Positions 16,576 through 24,833 of a stretch of DNA of 64,000 nucleotides are shown here, one piece after another; positions within the stretch are counted from its first letter, which is position 1; each line of letters begins with the position of its first letter. The notes below the pieces were generated by a model. It searched no databases, was not told where the DNA came from, and worked only from the letters and a program-made list of their open reading frames with translations. Where the stretch lies: positions 372,001 to 436,000 of the forward strand of contig CAZRWD010000001.1 of assembly GCA_964603785.1 (NCBI GenBank). Reading direction: 5' to 3'. Origin of the DNA: CAZRWD01 sp964603785 (GTDB lineage: Bacteria; Fermentibacterota; Fermentibacteria; Fermentibacterales; Fermentibacteraceae). The position numbers and the translations under genes are program-made.

Positions 16576-17414
16576 TCACCTGCCTCCGCTGCTATGGACG
16601 AGAGCCTCCTGATGTCGGAGGACGCCCTGTCGCGGGTCGTTCCCCATCCTGCGTAGCGCTGGAGGGAGATCTCCCTCTCCAGGTCGGAAGTGCCGCGGAA
16701 GAAGTCGGCCGCTCCGTCACCCAGGGCAGACCTGGCCTGCCTGTATGTGAGCGCGGCCATGTCCAGGCCGAACCTGCGCTCCACGACCCGGCGCAGTATG
16801 AGATCGATCTCGCGGTACAGCGCCGTGAAGTCGCCGGAGGCGAGATGGGGGCTGTCGAGCAGGGCGAGCGCCATCTCGGAGAGCGTACTGCGGCGGCTCT
16901 GCGCGATGCCCGGGCCCGTCGCCCCCGGCCCCCTCCCCCGCCTTCTCCGCGCGGCGAGGAAGGCGAGGCAGGCAGCGGCCAGGACGGCCGCGGCGACGGG
17001 GACGAAGGGGAAGGAGGAGGCCGGCCCGCCCCAGGACTCCCAGAACATCAGAGGGATCAGGTAGTCCCTCGGCAGACCGGGCGGGATGTCCATGAATAGA
17101 GGCGCCGGGAAGGGAGTCACCGCCCAGGAGGAGTCCGGCATGGTCCGCTGCACGACTATCACGGGCGGGTCGAGAAGGATGCTGTCGGCAGGTCCCGATG
17201 CTGCCAGGGGCGGGAGCGGGAGCGTGTCCAGGGCCAGAGGCACTATGACCGCGCCCGAATCGTCGGTCGAGAGGACCGACCATCCGTCCGAGGGGGCGAG
17301 AGCCTCCAGGGCCATGCCCGGAGGCACGTCCCAGTCGATGCGGACCGGCCTTCCCAGAGGCACCGTGAGTGCCTGCGGAAGGATTGCGGCAAGGCAGGCT
17401 GCGGCGAGGATCAG
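16572..17414 (-). CDS. Bat-operon membrane protein, CTG start
   Basis: 280 residues if it begins at the CTG that overlaps the DUF58 stop (CTGA), behind a GGAGGAGGAG site 3 nt upstream. This start gives a signal peptide (MILAAACLAAILPQA). The next candidate, a GTG, would remove it. An exported beta domain (about 18-140), one membrane segment (about 150-170, VPVAAAVLAAACLAFLAA) and a cytoplasmic helical region follow. Proteins with this layout and position in other Bat operons are annotated DUF4381-like. The family cannot be named with certainty. Confidence 0.65.
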   Translation of the reverse strand: MILAAACLAAILPQALTVPLGRPVRIDWDVPPGMALEALAPSDGWSVLSTDDSGAVIVPLALDTLPLPPLAASGPADSILLDPPVIVVQRTMPDSSWAVTPFPAPLFMDIPPGLPRDYLIPLMFWESWGGPASSFPFVPVAAAVLAAACLAFLAARRRRGRGPGATGPGIAQSRRSTLSEMALALLDSPHLASGDFTALYREIDLILRRVVERRFGLDMAALTYRQARSALGDGAADFFRGTSDLEREISLQRYAGWGTTRDRASSDIRRLSSIAAEAGE

Positions 17415-18295
17415 TGGCTCCTCCTCCTGCGGCGGAGCTCGAAGAAGCGCCTCAGGGGCAGCACCAGGTCGTCTGCCGTGGAGATGCTCACGAGATCGAA
17501 GGCGCATCTGCGGGAGAGCTCCTCCCGCCTGGCCTGGTTCTGGGCCACCCTGGTCGAGAAGGCCTTCCTCCATGAGTGCGAGGATGTGTCCACGACCCTG
17601 GTGACCCCGCTCTCCGGGTCCCTGAACCTCAACAGACCCAGCGGGGGCATGTTCGCCTCGCGCGGGTCGAAGACATGGATGCCCACGAGATCGTGCCTCC
17701 TCGAGGCCGCCCCGAGCAGGGTCGTCCCCCCCCCGAACTGGAAGTCGCTGATCACGAAGAGGAGAGCCCTTCGGTGGATGACCCGTCCGAGGAAGGCGAG
17801 GGCGCGGTCGATGTCGGCCCCTCCCGTCCTGGCAGGGGTGGATAGGATCCGCTGAACCACCGCCAGCGCATGGTTCCGGCCCCTGTCCGGCGGGATGTAC
17901 TCCAGGACGTCCTCCGCGAACGAGAGGAACCCTATCCTGTCACCGGTCCTCACGGCGGCGAGCGCGAGCAGGGCTGCAGCCTCGGCCACCCTCTCCTGCT
18001 TGGTGAGGCTCGAGGACCCGAACCTGAGGCTCCCGGAGGCATCGAGCATCATCACCACCTGGAGCTCGCGCTCCTCGGTGAAGATCTTCACGTGGGGCAG
18101 CCCGGTCCTCGCCGTGACATTCCAGTCTATGTGCCTCGGATCGTCGCCCTCCTGGTAGGCCCTGTGCTCGGAGAACTCCATGCCGCTGCCGCGGAAGGCC
18201 GACCTGTACTCGCCCCCCATGAGCTGCTCGACGAGGCGGCGTGTGGATATCTCTATCCGCCTGACCCTCTTCAGCAGCGTGTGCGCGTTTTCCAC
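17411..18295 (-). CDS. DUF58-family protein
   Basis: 294 residues from GTG. The DUF58 signature segment GMEFSEHRAYQEGDDPRHID lies near residues 38-57, with DWNVTAR directly after. A degenerate VWA-like domain follows (MLDASGSLRFG). DUF58 proteins almost always follow moxR and are thought to receive the chaperone activity of MoxR. The basic C-terminus RRRRSH overlaps the next gene's start. Confidence 0.85.
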   Translation of the reverse strand: MENAHTLLKRVRRIEISTRRLVEQLMGGEYRSAFRGSGMEFSEHRAYQEGDDPRHIDWNVTARTGLPHVKIFTEERELQVVMMLDASGSLRFGSSSLTKQERVAEAAALLALAAVRTGDRIGFLSFAEDVLEYIPPDRGRNHALAVVQRILSTPARTGGADIDRALAFLGRVIHRRALLFVISDFQFGGGTTLLGAASRRHDLVGIHVFDPREANMPPLGLLRFRDPESGVTRVVDTSSHSWRKAFSTRVAQNQARREELSRRCAFDLVSISTADDLVLPLRRFFELRRRRRSH

Positions 18296-18307
18296 TTCCG
18301 GTGCGGG

Positions 18308-19300
18308 CTATTTCACAGGGACCTTGTCGAGGATGGTCCCGATGATCTCCTCGACCCCGACCTCCTCGGCCTCGGCCTCGAAGGACCGGATGATCCTGTG
18401 GCGGAGGACGTCGTGCGCCACCTCCTTGACGAAGTCCGGAGTGACGAACCCCTGGCCGGCGAGGAGCGCCCTTGCCCGGGAGGAGGACTGCAGCGCAAGG
18501 GCCGCCCTGGGACTTGCGCCGAAGCTGATGAGGGAGGCCAGCTCGGAGAACCCGGCCTGTCTGGGGTGGCGGGTGGCCGAGACCAGCCGTACGATGTACT
18601 CGAGGATGCTGTCCTCCACCACCACCTCCGAAGCCAGCCGCTGGACGGCCCTGATCTCGTCGGTGCCCATCACCGCCCCCGCCGTCGGCGTCTCGGCTCC
18701 GCCCATCCTCCTGAGGATCTGCAGCTCCTCCTCCTTCGTCGGGTAGTCGATGCGCAGCTTGAGAAGGAACCTGTCCACCTGCGCCTCGGGCAGGGGGTAG
18801 GTGCCCTCCTGCTCTATCGGATTCTGGGTGGCCATCACGAAGAAGGGCCTCGGGAGGGGGTGGGTGATCCCGCCGAAGGTGACCTGGCGTTCCTGCATCG
18901 CCTCGAGCAGTGCGCTCTGGACCTTCGCGGGCGCCCTGTTGATCTCGTCCGCGAGCAGCATCTGGGTGAAGACCGGTCCCCTGCGGGGCTCGAAGACGCC
19001 CTTCTCCGGGAGGTAGACCATGGTGCCGGTCAGGTCGGAGGGCAGGAGGTCGGGAGTGAACTGGATCCGCGAGAAGGATGCGCTCGTGCAGGATGCGAGG
19101 GTCCGTGCCGCAAGGGTCTTGGCAAGCCCGGGGACGCCCTCCACGAGAACGTGTCCGTCGCAGAAGAGGGCGGTCAGGAGACCCAGCCCGAACTCCCGCT
19201 GGCCGACGATGACCCTGGCGAACTCCCTCTTCAGCTCGTCTATGCGCGGAGAGACCTCCGCGATCCTCCTCTCGGTCTCCTCGACGACCGGTCTAGACAT
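18308..19300 (-). CDS. moxR: MoxR-family AAA+ ATPase
   Basis: 330 residues from ATG. It has the AAA+ order: Walker A GVPGLAKT (about 55-62), a FTPDLLPSDLTG segment, Walker B LLADEINRAPAK (about 115-126), sensor 1 ATQNPIEQEGTYPLPEA, and an arginine-rich lid. MoxR ATPases act as chaperones for VWA proteins, and the Bat genes directly downstream supply these. Its start overlaps the end of the phosphohexomutase gene by 8 nt. Confidence 0.9.
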   Translation of the reverse strand: MSRPVVEETERRIAEVSPRIDELKREFARVIVGQREFGLGLLTALFCDGHVLVEGVPGLAKTLAARTLASCTSASFSRIQFTPDLLPSDLTGTMVYLPEKGVFEPRRGPVFTQMLLADEINRAPAKVQSALLEAMQERQVTFGGITHPLPRPFFVMATQNPIEQEGTYPLPEAQVDRFLLKLRIDYPTKEEELQILRRMGGAETPTAGAVMGTDEIRAVQRLASEVVVEDSILEYIVRLVSATRHPRQAGFSELASLISFGASPRAALALQSSSRARALLAGQGFVTPDFVKEVAHDVLRHRIIRSFEAEAEEVGVEEIIGTILDKVPVK

Positions 19301-20648
19301 CGGGATCCCTCCTCGCCCTTTCGATGCAGTCGCGGATGATCCGCTCGTACGAATGCAGCAGCTGCTCGGACAGGGCCTCGAACCTCATCACGAGCACCGG
19401 CTGCGTGTTCGATGCCCGCAGGAGCCCCCATCCGGATCCGAAGTCGACCCGGACCCCATCGATATCCACGACCTCGTAGGAGGTTCCCAGGATCCTCCGG
19501 ACACGGTCGACGATCTCGAACTTGATGCCGTCGGGGCAGTCCTCCCTGATCTCCGGCGTGGAGAACGGCCTGGGCAGGTCGGCGAGGAGGGAGGAGACCG
19601 AACCGCCTGTCCTGGCCAGTATCTCGAGCAGGCGCAGGGCGGCGTAGAGGGCGTCGTCGTAGCCGTAGTACCTGTCCCGGAAGAAGACATGCCCGCTCAT
19701 CTCGCCCGCCAGGAGGGCGTCCTCTTCCGACATCCTCTGCTTGATGAGGGAGTGGCCGGTCGGGGACATCACCGGCCTGCCGCCGGCGCCGCGGACCGCC
19801 TCGAAGAAGACCGAGGAGGCCTTGACCTCCGTGATGACCGCCGCTCCGGGATGGGTCGCGAGGAGGTCCCTGGCCAGGATGATGAGGATGCGGTCTCCGA
19901 AGACCGTCGAGCCGTCGGAGTCGACGACCCCTATCCTGTCGGCGTCTCCGTCGAAGGCCAGACCGATGTCCGCGCCCTCAGACAGGACCGTCCTCTTCAG
20001 ATCGGCGAGGTTGGCCTCGACCGTCGGATCCGGGTGGTGGTTGGGGAAGCCGCCGTCCATCTCGCAGTAGAGGGGCACGACCCTGCAGCCCAGGTCTGAG
20101 AGCAGCCTGCACGCGGGAGGGCCTCCCGTGCCGTTCCCCCCGTCCACGACTACCTTGAGCGACCTCTCGAGGCAGAACTCCGACCGAAGCCTGTCGAGGT
20201 AGCTCTCCAGAACCGACACCTGCTCCATCTCCGGGAATGTCTCCGGCGGCGCCAGCCCCGGACCCGTGGAGTCCGCCAGTGCCTCGATCTCCTCCCCGGC
20301 AAGCGTCCGGAGCCCCTGCATGATCTTGAAGCCGTTGTACTCCGGAGGATTGTGGCTTCCGGTGATCATGACTGTGGCTTCCGTACCGAGCGTGTGCGCG
20401 GCGAAATAGGTCATCGGGGTGGTCTGGACTCCCAGGTCGATGACCCTGCATCCGACGGAGATCGCGCCCTCCGATAGGCTTCGGAGGAGGGATCCCCCGG
20501 AGGCCCTGCAGTCCCTGCCGACGGCCAGGCGGCCTCCCGGTCCGGCCAGACGGCCGACTGCCGCGCCTATGCCCCTCACCGTGGTCTCGTCGAGGTCCCC
20601 GGGGAAGACCCCCCTTATGTCATACTTCCTGAAGATCGACCTGTTCAT
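19293..20648 (-). CDS. Phosphomannomutase/phosphoglucomutase
   Basis: 451 residues starting with MNRSIFRKYDIRG. All four alpha-D-phosphohexomutase sites are present: the phosphoserine loop TGSHNP (near 97), the metal loop DGDADR (near 235), the sugar-specificity loop GEMSGH (near 320), and the phosphate-binding loop RASNTQP (near 412). The GEMSGH loop fits enzymes that act on both glucose and mannose phosphates. It supplies sugar nucleotides for envelope polysaccharides. It overlaps the upstream gene by 29 nt. Confidence 0.88.
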   Translation of the reverse strand: MNRSIFRKYDIRGVFPGDLDETTVRGIGAAVGRLAGPGGRLAVGRDCRASGGSLLRSLSEGAISVGCRVIDLGVQTTPMTYFAAHTLGTEATVMITGSHNPPEYNGFKIMQGLRTLAGEEIEALADSTGPGLAPPETFPEMEQVSVLESYLDRLRSEFCLERSLKVVVDGGNGTGGPPACRLLSDLGCRVVPLYCEMDGGFPNHHPDPTVEANLADLKRTVLSEGADIGLAFDGDADRIGVVDSDGSTVFGDRILIILARDLLATHPGAAVITEVKASSVFFEAVRGAGGRPVMSPTGHSLIKQRMSEEDALLAGEMSGHVFFRDRYYGYDDALYAALRLLEILARTGGSVSSLLADLPRPFSTPEIREDCPDGIKFEIVDRVRRILGTSYEVVDIDGVRVDFGSGWGLLRASNTQPVLVMRFEALSEQLLHSYERIIRDCIERARRDPDV

Positions 20649-21462
20649 CGCCCTCTTCCGTCCCGGCCCCCGGGATCTCCGAGGCCACGGGTATCTCGAC
20701 GGTGAACTGGCCATTCCGCGCCCCCTCCTGCAGCCATCCGCCGTGGCCGGCGAGTATCTGCCGCGCCAGCTCCAGCGAGAGGACCGAGGATGCGGCATCG
20801 GGGTCGCCGGGGCCGCGGAAGTCCAGAGTGATCCTTGCGATCGATTCCTCGGAGCACAGATCCACGTGGACGATGCTCCCCCTTCCGGCGAAGCGCTCCG
20901 TCTCCTGCACCAGCGAGTCCATCGCCTGGCGGAGGTATCCCGCGTCACCCCTGACGCGGACGGCCCGGTCCATGGCGACGGCCAGCGAGATCCCTCGCTC
21001 GGCCAGCCTTCCGGAAGCCTCCTGGACGGTCTCCGAGAGTAGCTTCTCGAGGTCCACGACCTCCTCCTTCGAGAGGAGGGGGCTCGAGGACTCCGACTTC
21101 ATCCTGTCGAGCGCGACTATCTCGCCGATGAGGTCGATGAACTTGGAGATGTTGTCTATCTCGCGGGTGAGCAGCAGCAGCTGGTCCTTCATCCAGTCGG
21201 GGCACTCGAGGGGCCTGGTCATCTCCTCGGTGGCCGTCTTGATCGATTCCAGCGGCTTCCTCAGGGACTGCCCTATGCGCGAGAGCAGCTCGGATCTGAT
21301 GCGTCCCGACTGCTCGAGCTCGGCGAGTGCCGCATCCAGGTCTGCCCTCAGGGTGTCCGCCTGCCTTCTCGCACTCCTGCAGCGCAGCCAGGAGGCCTCG
21401 GCGAGGAATGCGGCGACGAGCACCAGGGCGGCGGCCAGCCAGAAGGGAACGCTCTCTATCAT
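20620..21462 (-). CDS. Histidine-kinase-like membrane protein lacking the phospho-His
   Basis: 280 residues from the ATG behind GGAGGG. A membrane segment (about 4-23) is followed by a coiled coil, a DHp-like helix pair, and a region resembling an HATPase domain. In the DHp motif the usual SHELRTPL reads GQSLRKPL, so the phosphoaccepting His is missing. The N-box Asn is not seen either (LRQAMDSLVQETERF). No response regulator lies next to it. It is probably a pseudokinase or scaffold, if the fold assignment is right. Confidence 0.6.
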   Translation of the reverse strand: MIESVPFWLAAALVLVAAFLAEASWLRCRSARRQADTLRADLDAALAELEQSGRIRSELLSRIGQSLRKPLESIKTATEEMTRPLECPDWMKDQLLLLTREIDNISKFIDLIGEIVALDRMKSESSSPLLSKEEVVDLEKLLSETVQEASGRLAERGISLAVAMDRAVRVRGDAGYLRQAMDSLVQETERFAGRGSIVHVDLCSEESIARITLDFRGPGDPDAASSVLSLELARQILAGHGGWLQEGARNGQFTVEIPVASEIPGAGTEEGDEQVDLQEV

Positions 21463-21544
21463 GCGCCGCCCTCCGGTCCGCCTGTCGCGGGGGTTCTGCA
21501 TGCCGAGGCCTGCGCCGGCGGGCGGAGACCTCCGGGGAAGGGGG

Positions 21545-23278
21545 TCACTCGATGCTGTCCTGGATGTGCGCGAGCACCGGATCGAGCTTGCCTGCAGCCT
21601 TCCTCTCGGCCTCGGCCTGGCGCTTGCGTCCGGTGGCCTCGTACACACGGGCCAGGTGGATGTGGAAGCCGACCTGGGAAGTGACATCCCTGCCCGCCAG
21701 GCTGAGGCCCTTCTGGAAGTGCTCCTCGGCCTCGTCGTACCTCCCCATGTCGTGGAAGCACCGTCCGAGCATCTCCCGGGCCTTGATCCTGTGGTCGGGG
21801 CTCGAGACCACCTGGGTGAACTCGGCCACCGCCTCCCTGAGGAGACCCATCTCCCTGTAGGCTATCCCGAGGTCGTAGTGCGTGCCGTAGTCGTCGACCG
21901 CCACGGCATCCTTTATGCCGTCCTGGAACTCCTTGACGAGGGACGCGAGCGCCCTCGCGGAGTCGGCGTCGAAGAGCCTGTCGATGTCGGCGAGTATCGA
22001 GGCGATGTCCGCGTAGTTGTCGATGTCCGCCAGCCCGGGTCTGACGCCCTCGAGCAGCGTGGCCGCCATCCCGAAGCCCGGATCGGCCTGTACCGACGCC
22101 TCCAGCGCGGCGACCGCCTCGTGCGGGCTGTCGTTGAGCAGGTAGGCCACGGCGAGGCGGTAGAGGGACCTCGCCTGCCCCTCCGGACCCAGGGAGAGGC
22201 GGATCCTGACGAGCTCCCTCGCCGCGGCGAGGGATTCGGGACAGATGTCGAGCACTCCCTCGAGGAGCTCGAAGACCATCTTCTCCCTGCCCGTGGCCCT
22301 GTATATCTCGGCCGCCTTGAGGTAGGCCTCGACCGCTCCGTAGAAGTCGCTGACGTCGAGGAGGAGGTTGCCGAGCTCGACGTAGCCCAGGGCGTCGCCC
22401 GGGCGCCTGTCGAGCCGCTGCTTCATGTCGGCCACCTGCTTCGACAGCGCCTCGCGCACCTGCCTGACGGAGACGAGACCCATGTCCACCAGGACGTCGC
22501 CGAGGCGCTTGTAGTCCCTCGCCTGGACCTGCACCTCGAGGGCGCGGAGGACGTCGCTCGCCTTGAGCAGGCCGTCCGCCACGAAGTACTCCCCGATCCT
22601 CTTCCTGGGGCGGGCCTCCTCCACCTCCTCGGCCTCGACGAAGTCGTCCGAGTCGAAGAGGACCTGCTCGATCTGTATCTCCTCCTCCGGCTGCTCCGGC
22701 TTCATCTCGGCGCGGAGCTCGTCCAGCATCTTCACCATCTTGCGGTGCTCCGGGAAGCCTCTCTCGGCGGCCATCGAGACACAGCGGTCGAGTATGCCCT
22801 CCTTCTTCTGGACGAACGCGACCCTCGCCAGTCTGAGGACCCAGTTCCTGTCCTCCGGGTCGAGCCTGGATAGCGCCGTGAGGGCGTTGAGCACATGCGG
22901 GCTGGTCTTGTCGGGGTTGGCCTTGAGGTAGGAGATGTACTCCCTGCGCGCCTGGTCTGGCTTGCCCTGCTCCTCGAAGCAGGCGCCCATGATGTAGTGA
23001 GCCATCGCGAAGTCCGGCTCGGACCTGATGGCCTTCCTGCTGACGGAGAGGGCGACCATGTGAAGGCCGTCCCTGAGGTACAGCTCCGCCGCGGTGGCGA
23101 AGTGCTCGAGCGCCTCCTCCTTGCGTTTCAGCTTGAGGAGCACGTCGCCCGTGCTGTTGTGGACGGAGGCCTCCTCCGGGTCCTCCTGGAGGACCGCGAG
23201 GAACACGCGCAGAGCGCTGTCCAGCTTGCCCTTCTGGAGCAGGTCGTGCGCCTTCTTCTTCAGGGAGACGTCAGCCAT
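21545..23278 (-). CDS. TPR protein with a central MshEN-like region
   Basis: 577 residues. N-terminal TPR repeats (about 5-140: SLKKKAHDLLQKGKLDSALRV start) and C-terminal TPR repeats (about 320-560) flank a segment at about 215-290. That segment repeats a (R)IGEYFVADGLL..DVLRALEVQ pattern as RLGDVLVDMGLV..QVREALSKQ. This two-part pattern is that of MshEN/GspE-N domains, which bind cyclic di-GMP in some ATPases. No ATPase domain is present. It starts at one of two adjacent ATGs right after a GGAGG, overlapping the hutI stop. Confidence 0.65.
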   Translation of the reverse strand: MADVSLKKKAHDLLQKGKLDSALRVFLAVLQEDPEEASVHNSTGDVLLKLKRKEEALEHFATAAELYLRDGLHMVALSVSRKAIRSEPDFAMAHYIMGACFEEQGKPDQARREYISYLKANPDKTSPHVLNALTALSRLDPEDRNWVLRLARVAFVQKKEGILDRCVSMAAERGFPEHRKMVKMLDELRAEMKPEQPEEEIQIEQVLFDSDDFVEAEEVEEARPRKRIGEYFVADGLLKASDVLRALEVQVQARDYKRLGDVLVDMGLVSVRQVREALSKQVADMKQRLDRRPGDALGYVELGNLLLDVSDFYGAVEAYLKAAEIYRATGREKMVFELLEGVLDICPESLAAARELVRIRLSLGPEGQARSLYRLAVAYLLNDSPHEAVAALEASVQADPGFGMAATLLEGVRPGLADIDNYADIASILADIDRLFDADSARALASLVKEFQDGIKDAVAVDDYGTHYDLGIAYREMGLLREAVAEFTQVVSSPDHRIKAREMLGRCFHDMGRYDEAEEHFQKGLSLAGRDVTSQVGFHIHLARVYEATGRKRQAEAERKAAGKLDPVLAHIQDSIE

Positions 23279-24563
23279 CATCCTCCGCGGCGGAGCATGC
23301 GCCCCCGACATCGAGAACGGTGCGCCCCGCCCAGTGAACCGATTGAATATCGGGCGCTGCGAGGTGATAGGGTATCCCCCTGTAGTCGTCCAGGTCCCAG
23401 ACTATGAAGTCGGCGTCGGCCCCGGGGGCGAGGGTGCCCTTGCGGCCACCCAGGCCGAGCGAGACGGCTGCGTTCGCCGTCGCGGCGGTCAGCGCCTCCT
23501 CGACCGTGAATCCGCACCGTGCGATCGCCGTGCTGATGATGAAAGGCATGGAGGTGCAGTAGCAGCTCCCGGGGTTGAAGTCGGTCGCGAGGGCTACGGC
23601 CGCTCCGCTGTCCAGGAACCGTCTGCCGTCGGGGAAGTCCAGGCCCAGGAAGAAGGCGGTGCCGGGGAGGAGCACGGCGACCGTCCCGGATGCGGCGAGT
23701 GCGGAGAGTCCCTCGTCCGATATCCTCAGAAGGTGGTCTGCGCTGCTGGCGGAGACCTCCACTGCGAGAGCGGCCCCTCCCCCGTCCGTGAACTCGTCTG
23801 CGTGCAGTCTGGGCCTGAGCCCGGCCGCGGCGGCGGCACGGAGGAACCTGCCGCTCTCCTCCGCCGTGAAGGCGCCCTCCTCGCAGAAGACGTCGGCGAA
23901 CTCGGCGAGGTTCTCGCGCGCCACGACGGGCAGGACCTCCCCTATCATCATGTCGATGAACTCGGAGGAGCCCCGTGTCCAGTCCGGCGGGAGCGCATGT
24001 GGTCCGAGGAAGGTCGGCACCAGTGTCTGCCCGGGGCGGGAGGCCGCGACATCGCGCACCACCCTCAGGCTCCGGATCTCCGTTTCGGGATCCAGCCCGT
24101 AGCCGCTCTTGACCTCCACGGTGGTGGTCCCCGAGGCCAGCATCCAGTCCAGGTGACGCCGGAGCGCTGCGGCCAGCTCGGAGTCGGTGGCGGAGCGGGT
24201 CGTCCGGACGGTGGAGGCGATGCCCCCGCCCTCCGCGGCTATCTCCATGTAGGATCTGCCCTCGGCACGGGCGGCGTACTCCTTCTCCCTCGTGCCGCGG
24301 AAGACCGGATGGGTGTGGGGATCCACGAAGCCCGGGCTTACAACCCTGCCGCCCGCGTCGAGGATCCTGGGGCGGCAGGCCTGGGCCTCCTTGGGGACCT
24401 CTGCGGACGGTCCGGTCCAGACGACCTTCCCGTCGCGTACGGCCATGGCCCCGTCGGTGACGATTCCCAGACGCCCGGCGCCCGGACCCCTCCTCGCCTC
24501 CGCCCCTCCGGGCAGCACGAGGAGCTGGCCCGCGTGAACCAGCAGGAGATCGGCATGGAGCAT
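23271..24563 (-). CDS. hutI: Imidazolonepropionase
   Basis: 430 residues. The amidohydrolase metal site PGFVDPHTHPVF is near residue 75. The substrate-binding segment VEVKSGYGLD, the second metal His region LRPRLHADEF, and the late ATDFNPGSCYC loop that is typical of HutI all follow. The enzyme opens imidazolone propionate in histidine breakdown. No hutH, hutU or hutG lies nearby, so the pathway must be encoded elsewhere or the enzyme may have another substrate. It sits 5 nt after rpmA. Confidence 0.88.
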   Translation of the reverse strand: MLHADLLLVHAGQLLVLPGGAEARRGPGAGRLGIVTDGAMAVRDGKVVWTGPSAEVPKEAQACRPRILDAGGRVVSPGFVDPHTHPVFRGTREKEYAARAEGRSYMEIAAEGGGIASTVRTTRSATDSELAAALRRHLDWMLASGTTTVEVKSGYGLDPETEIRSLRVVRDVAASRPGQTLVPTFLGPHALPPDWTRGSSEFIDMMIGEVLPVVARENLAEFADVFCEEGAFTAEESGRFLRAAAAAGLRPRLHADEFTDGGGAALAVEVSASSADHLLRISDEGLSALAASGTVAVLLPGTAFFLGLDFPDGRRFLDSGAAVALATDFNPGSCYCTSMPFIISTAIARCGFTVEEALTAATANAAVSLGLGGRKGTLAPGADADFIVWDLDDYRGIPYHLAAPDIQSVHWAGRTVLDVGGACSAAEDDG

Positions 24564-24568
24564 GGAGG

Positions 24569-24820
24569 CTACTCCGGGAGGACCGATGCGACCTTCCTCG
24601 AGCCGGCGGTATGGAAGCTCACTACTCCGTCGGACTTCGCGAAGAGGGTGTAGTCGGATCCGACGCCGACGTTGGAGCCGGGATGGATGTTGGTCCCCCT
24701 CTGCCTGACGATGATGGTGCCGGCCGTCACGAAGCTGCCGGCGTGGGCCTTCACGCCGAGCCTCTTGCCCGCGGTGTCCCGGCCGTTCCTGGAGCTCGAT
24801 CCTGATTTCTTGTGCGCCAT
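24569..24820 (-). CDS. rpmA: 50S ribosomal protein L27
   Basis: 83 residues, starting MAHKKSGSSSRNGRDTAGKR, the conserved N-terminus that reaches the peptidyl-transferase centre. It continues with the QRGTNIHPGSNVGVG segment that is diagnostic of bL27. The ATG follows a GAAAGG site. In most bacteria rpmA follows rplU and precedes obgE. Neither is here: the upstream gene is a secreted peptidase and the downstream gene is hutI. Confidence 0.95.
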   Translation of the reverse strand: MAHKKSGSSSRNGRDTAGKRLGVKAHAGSFVTAGTIIVRQRGTNIHPGSNVGVGSDYTLFAKSDGVVSFHTAGSRKVASVLPE

Positions 24821-24833
24821 CGGTGAACCTTTC

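Noticed and set aside
17415..17573. Longer start of the Bat membrane gene from ATG 17573
   Set aside because: The extra residues are only the shifted reading of the DUF58 gene.
20649..20948. Longer start of the phosphohexomutase gene
   Set aside because: The extension is an antiphase reading of the kinase-like gene; MNRSIFRKYDIRG at 20648 is the normal family start.
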